From Deltaproteobacteria bacterium (GTDB taxonomy: Bacteria; Desulfobacterota_B; Binatia; Binatales; Binataceae), in NCBI GenBank assembly GCA_021827465.1, contig JAKAVX010000152.1:1-6623 (forward strand): DNA of 6,623 nucleotides, written 5' to 3'. A model generated the notes under the pieces. It was not told where the DNA came from, searched no databases, and saw nothing but the letters and a program-made list of their open reading frames with translations. Both the position numbers and the translations under genes were made by a program. Below are positions 5,063-6,623 of the stretch, piece by piece. Each line of letters opens with the position of its first letter. Position 1 is the stretch's first letter.

Positions 5063-6292
5063 ATGAGCGGCAAATCCAGCGCCGCCGGAATGTCAGCCGC
5101 GCGCCTTGAAGCGATCGATCGCTTTCTCCGCGGCCGTTATATCGATACGGGCAGAATCCCCGGCGCCGTGATGCTCGTCGCGCGCCGCGGCGAGGTTGCG
5201 CATCTGAGCGCGCTCGGAAACGCCGATTGCGAGCGGCGCAAGCCGATGCGTGAGGACACGATTTTCCGCATCTACTCGATGAGCAAGCCGATCACGAGCG
5301 TCGCCTTCATGATGCTGGTGGAGCAAGGGATCGTCGCGCTCGACGATCCGGTCGATAAATTCATCCCCGAATGGAAGGTTCTGGGCGTTTACCAGGCCGG
5401 CTTCATGGAGACGTTTCGCGTCGAGCCCCCGGCGCGCCCGATGCTGATAATCGATCTGCTGCGCCATACTTCGGGACTGACCTACGGCTTTCAGCAGACC
5501 ACCAATGTCGACGCGGCCTATCGCAAGCTTCACGTCGGCGAACGGATCAAGGACGCCACGCTCGACACGATGATCGAGCAGCTTTCGCGGCTGCCGCTCG
5601 AGTTCTCGCCGGGCACCGCGTGGAACTACTCGGTATCGACCGACGTACTCGGATATCTGGTCGGCAAAATCTCCGGCGTTCCGTTCGACGAGTTCGTCCG
5701 CCGCAACATCCTTGAGCCGCTCGGGATGGCCGACACCGGCTTTCATGTGCCGGCGAAAGAGCATGCGCGGCTTGCGGCGTGCTATTCGGCGACGCCCCAG
5801 GGCGCGATGATGCTGTTCGACGACCCGGCGAAGAGCCCGTATCTCGAACCGCCGAAGTTGTTTTCGGGCGGCGGCGGGATGGTATCGACGGTCGGGGATT
5901 ATCTGCGCTTGTGCCGGATGCTTATCAACGGCGGGACGCTCGACGGGGCGCAGATCCTGAGCCCGAAGACGATTCAGTTGATGACGCTCAATCATCTGCC
6001 GGGCGGCAAGGACCTGCCCGCGATGTCGCGTTCGCTGTTCAGCGAAGTGACCTACAACGGCGTCGGGTTCGGGCTCGGCTTCGCGGTGACGCTCGACACG
6101 ACGAGAACGATGATCCCGGGCAGCGTTGGCGATTACTCGTGGGGCGGCGCGGCTTCGACTTATTTCTGGATCGATCCGAGAGAGGATCTGATTGCGATAT
6201 TGATGACGCAGTTGATGCCGTCGAGCACCTATTCGATTCGCCGCGAACTCCGCACGCTGGTGTACTCGGCGTTCACCGAATCGAACGGCTAG
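5063..6292 (+). CDS. Beta-lactamase-fold serine hydrolase (family VIII esterase/class C-like)
   Basis: This 409-aa protein belongs to the serine beta-lactamase/penicillin-binding-protein-like superfamily (beta-lactamase family PF00144). The nucleophile motif SxxK is S72-M-S-K75 in IYSMSKPITS, following the usual FRIYSMSK lead-in. The second motif is Y189-S-V in WNYSVSTDVLGYLV; tyrosine is kept, but the class C YxN asparagine is replaced. In place of KTG there is SWGGAASTYFWIDP (359-372), as in family VIII carboxylesterases and related hydrolases. Other family landmarks are LLRHTSGLTYG (132-142), FSPGTAWNYS and FSGGGGMVST (267-276). Members hydrolyse esters, lactones or amides; the altered motifs argue for an esterase-type enzyme rather than a drug-resistance beta-lactamase. 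No signal peptide is visible, so a cytoplasmic location is likely, which also argues against cell-wall substrates. It lies 161 bp after tonB on the same strand and need not share its function. The substrate is unknown. Confidence 0.93.
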   Translation: MSGKSSAAGMSAARLEAIDRFLRGRYIDTGRIPGAVMLVARRGEVAHLSALGNADCERRKPMREDTIFRIYSMSKPITSVAFMMLVEQGIVALDDPVDKFIPEWKVLGVYQAGFMETFRVEPPARPMLIIDLLRHTSGLTYGFQQTTNVDAAYRKLHVGERIKDATLDTMIEQLSRLPLEFSPGTAWNYSVSTDVLGYLVGKISGVPFDEFVRRNILEPLGMADTGFHVPAKEHARLAACYSATPQGAMMLFDDPAKSPYLEPPKLFSGGGGMVSTVGDYLRLCRMLINGGTLDGAQILSPKTIQLMTLNHLPGGKDLPAMSRSLFSEVTYNGVGFGLGFAVTLDTTRTMIPGSVGDYSWGGAASTYFWIDPREDLIAILMTQLMPSSTYSIRRELRTLVYSAFTESNG

Positions 6293-6311
6293 GGGATCCG
6301 GCGCAGCGTTG

Positions 6312-6623
6312 TCAGTAAAGCGCGCTCGGAGCAACGCCGCGACGACAGACGGTGGCCGTCAAAACCAGGCGTGGGGCGGCAGCGCAGTTTTTCGCCGGCG
6401 CATGCATGGTCAACGGATGCATCAGGATCACGTCGCCCGCCTCGCCCGTCATCTCGACCACGCGCGCCTCGACCCGGTCCAAGGTAGCGCTTCTTTTCAT
6501 GAACTTCTGGACGCGATCGATATTCTCGTCGCGAGTGCACAACGCCTTCATCCATGGATAGGCGCGGATCAGCAGCCTCCGCACATCCGCCGAGCGGATA
6601 CGATCGGCGCCTCTTTTGCGAAT
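6312..6623 (-). CDS. Phytanoyl-CoA dioxygenase (PhyH)-like Fe(II)/2-oxoglutarate oxygenase, C-terminal part
   Basis: The minus-strand frame is open from the right window edge to a TGA at 6312-6314, giving 103 residues of a 5'-truncated gene. Counting from the edge, residues 60-91 contain GEAGDVILMHPLTMHAPAKN followed by PRLVLT. This is the C-terminal core of PhyH-family enzymes: H74 in TMHAP fits the second iron-binding histidine and R85 the arginine that binds the 2-oxoglutarate carboxylate. The first iron ligands (HxD) would be outside the window. Such enzymes hydroxylate small molecules or acyl chains with O2 and 2-oxoglutarate; the substrate here is unknown. A GTG at 6584 is in frame but is probably internal, since the coding frame continues to the edge. 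The gene converges with the serine hydrolase, with only 19 bases between the stops and no clear terminator. Confidence 0.75.
   Translation of the reverse strand: MRKRGADRIRSADVRRLLIRAYPWMKALCTRDENIDRVQKFMKRSATLDRVEARVVEMTGEAGDVILMHPLTMHAPAKNCAAAPRLVLTATVCRRGVAPSALY

Noticed and set aside
5063..6292. Reading the hydrolase as an antibiotic-resistance class C beta-lactamase
   Set aside because: There is no signal peptide, the YxN asparagine is absent, and KTG is replaced by WGG, so beta-lactam resistance is not supported.
5093..6334. A 413-residue open frame antisense to the serine hydrolase gene
   Set aside because: It is a compositional shadow: Arg/His/Ala-rich, no recognisable domain, and it runs past the hydrolase stop and over the 3' end of the PhyH-like gene.

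Overview
This window looks like chromosomal DNA from a GC-rich Gram-negative bacterium. It encodes an outer-membrane TonB-dependent receptor and its TonB energy transducer, so an outer membrane must be present. Codon choice favours G/C in the third position throughout, and no segment stands out as recently acquired. The mix of a MauE/rhodanese pair, a family VIII-type serine hydrolase and a phytanoyl-CoA dioxygenase-like protein would fit a deltaproteobacterial or Binatota-like lineage. That placement is a guess from gene content; no phylogenetic marker is present.

Layout from left to right. Positions 1-69 hold the last codons of an unidentified forward gene. Next comes a leftward (minus-strand) cluster: a thiosulfate sulfurtransferase-like (rhodanese) protein with an N-terminal membrane anchor (1091-1615), a MauE/DoxX-family redox membrane protein whose ATG overlaps the rhodanese stop as ATGA (636-1094), and, after a 104-bp gap holding an inverted repeat, a small VOC (glyoxalase/bleomycin-resistance fold) protein (160-531). 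A 245-bp AT-richer intergenic region (1616-1860) separates this cluster from a rightward one. It contains a TGTTC-type repeat cluster, a 10-bp-arm inverted repeat and a plausible promoter. The rightward cluster is a 743-aa TonB-dependent outer-membrane receptor (1861-4092), a TonB protein overlapping it by 13 bp (4080-4901), and, after a 161-bp gap, a 409-aa beta-lactamase-fold serine hydrolase with a very strong ribosome binding site (5063-6292). The right edge holds the C-terminal part of a PhyH-like Fe(II)/2-oxoglutarate dioxygenase reading leftward (6312-6623), convergent with the hydrolase.

How the genes may work together. Receptor and TonB form a dedicated outer-membrane uptake pair; ExbB/ExbD are not in the window and must come from elsewhere. 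The rhodanese and MauE-like protein form a translationally coupled membrane thiol/sulfur redox pair: a C-x4-C active-site loop in one and a CxC motif in the other. The shared divergent control region makes a functional link between uptake and envelope redox chemistry possible, but this is inference. The VOC protein, hydrolase and dioxygenase are of recognisable family but unknown substrate. I saw no CRISPR array, tRNA, rRNA, insertion sequence, phage gene or convincing rho-independent terminator.
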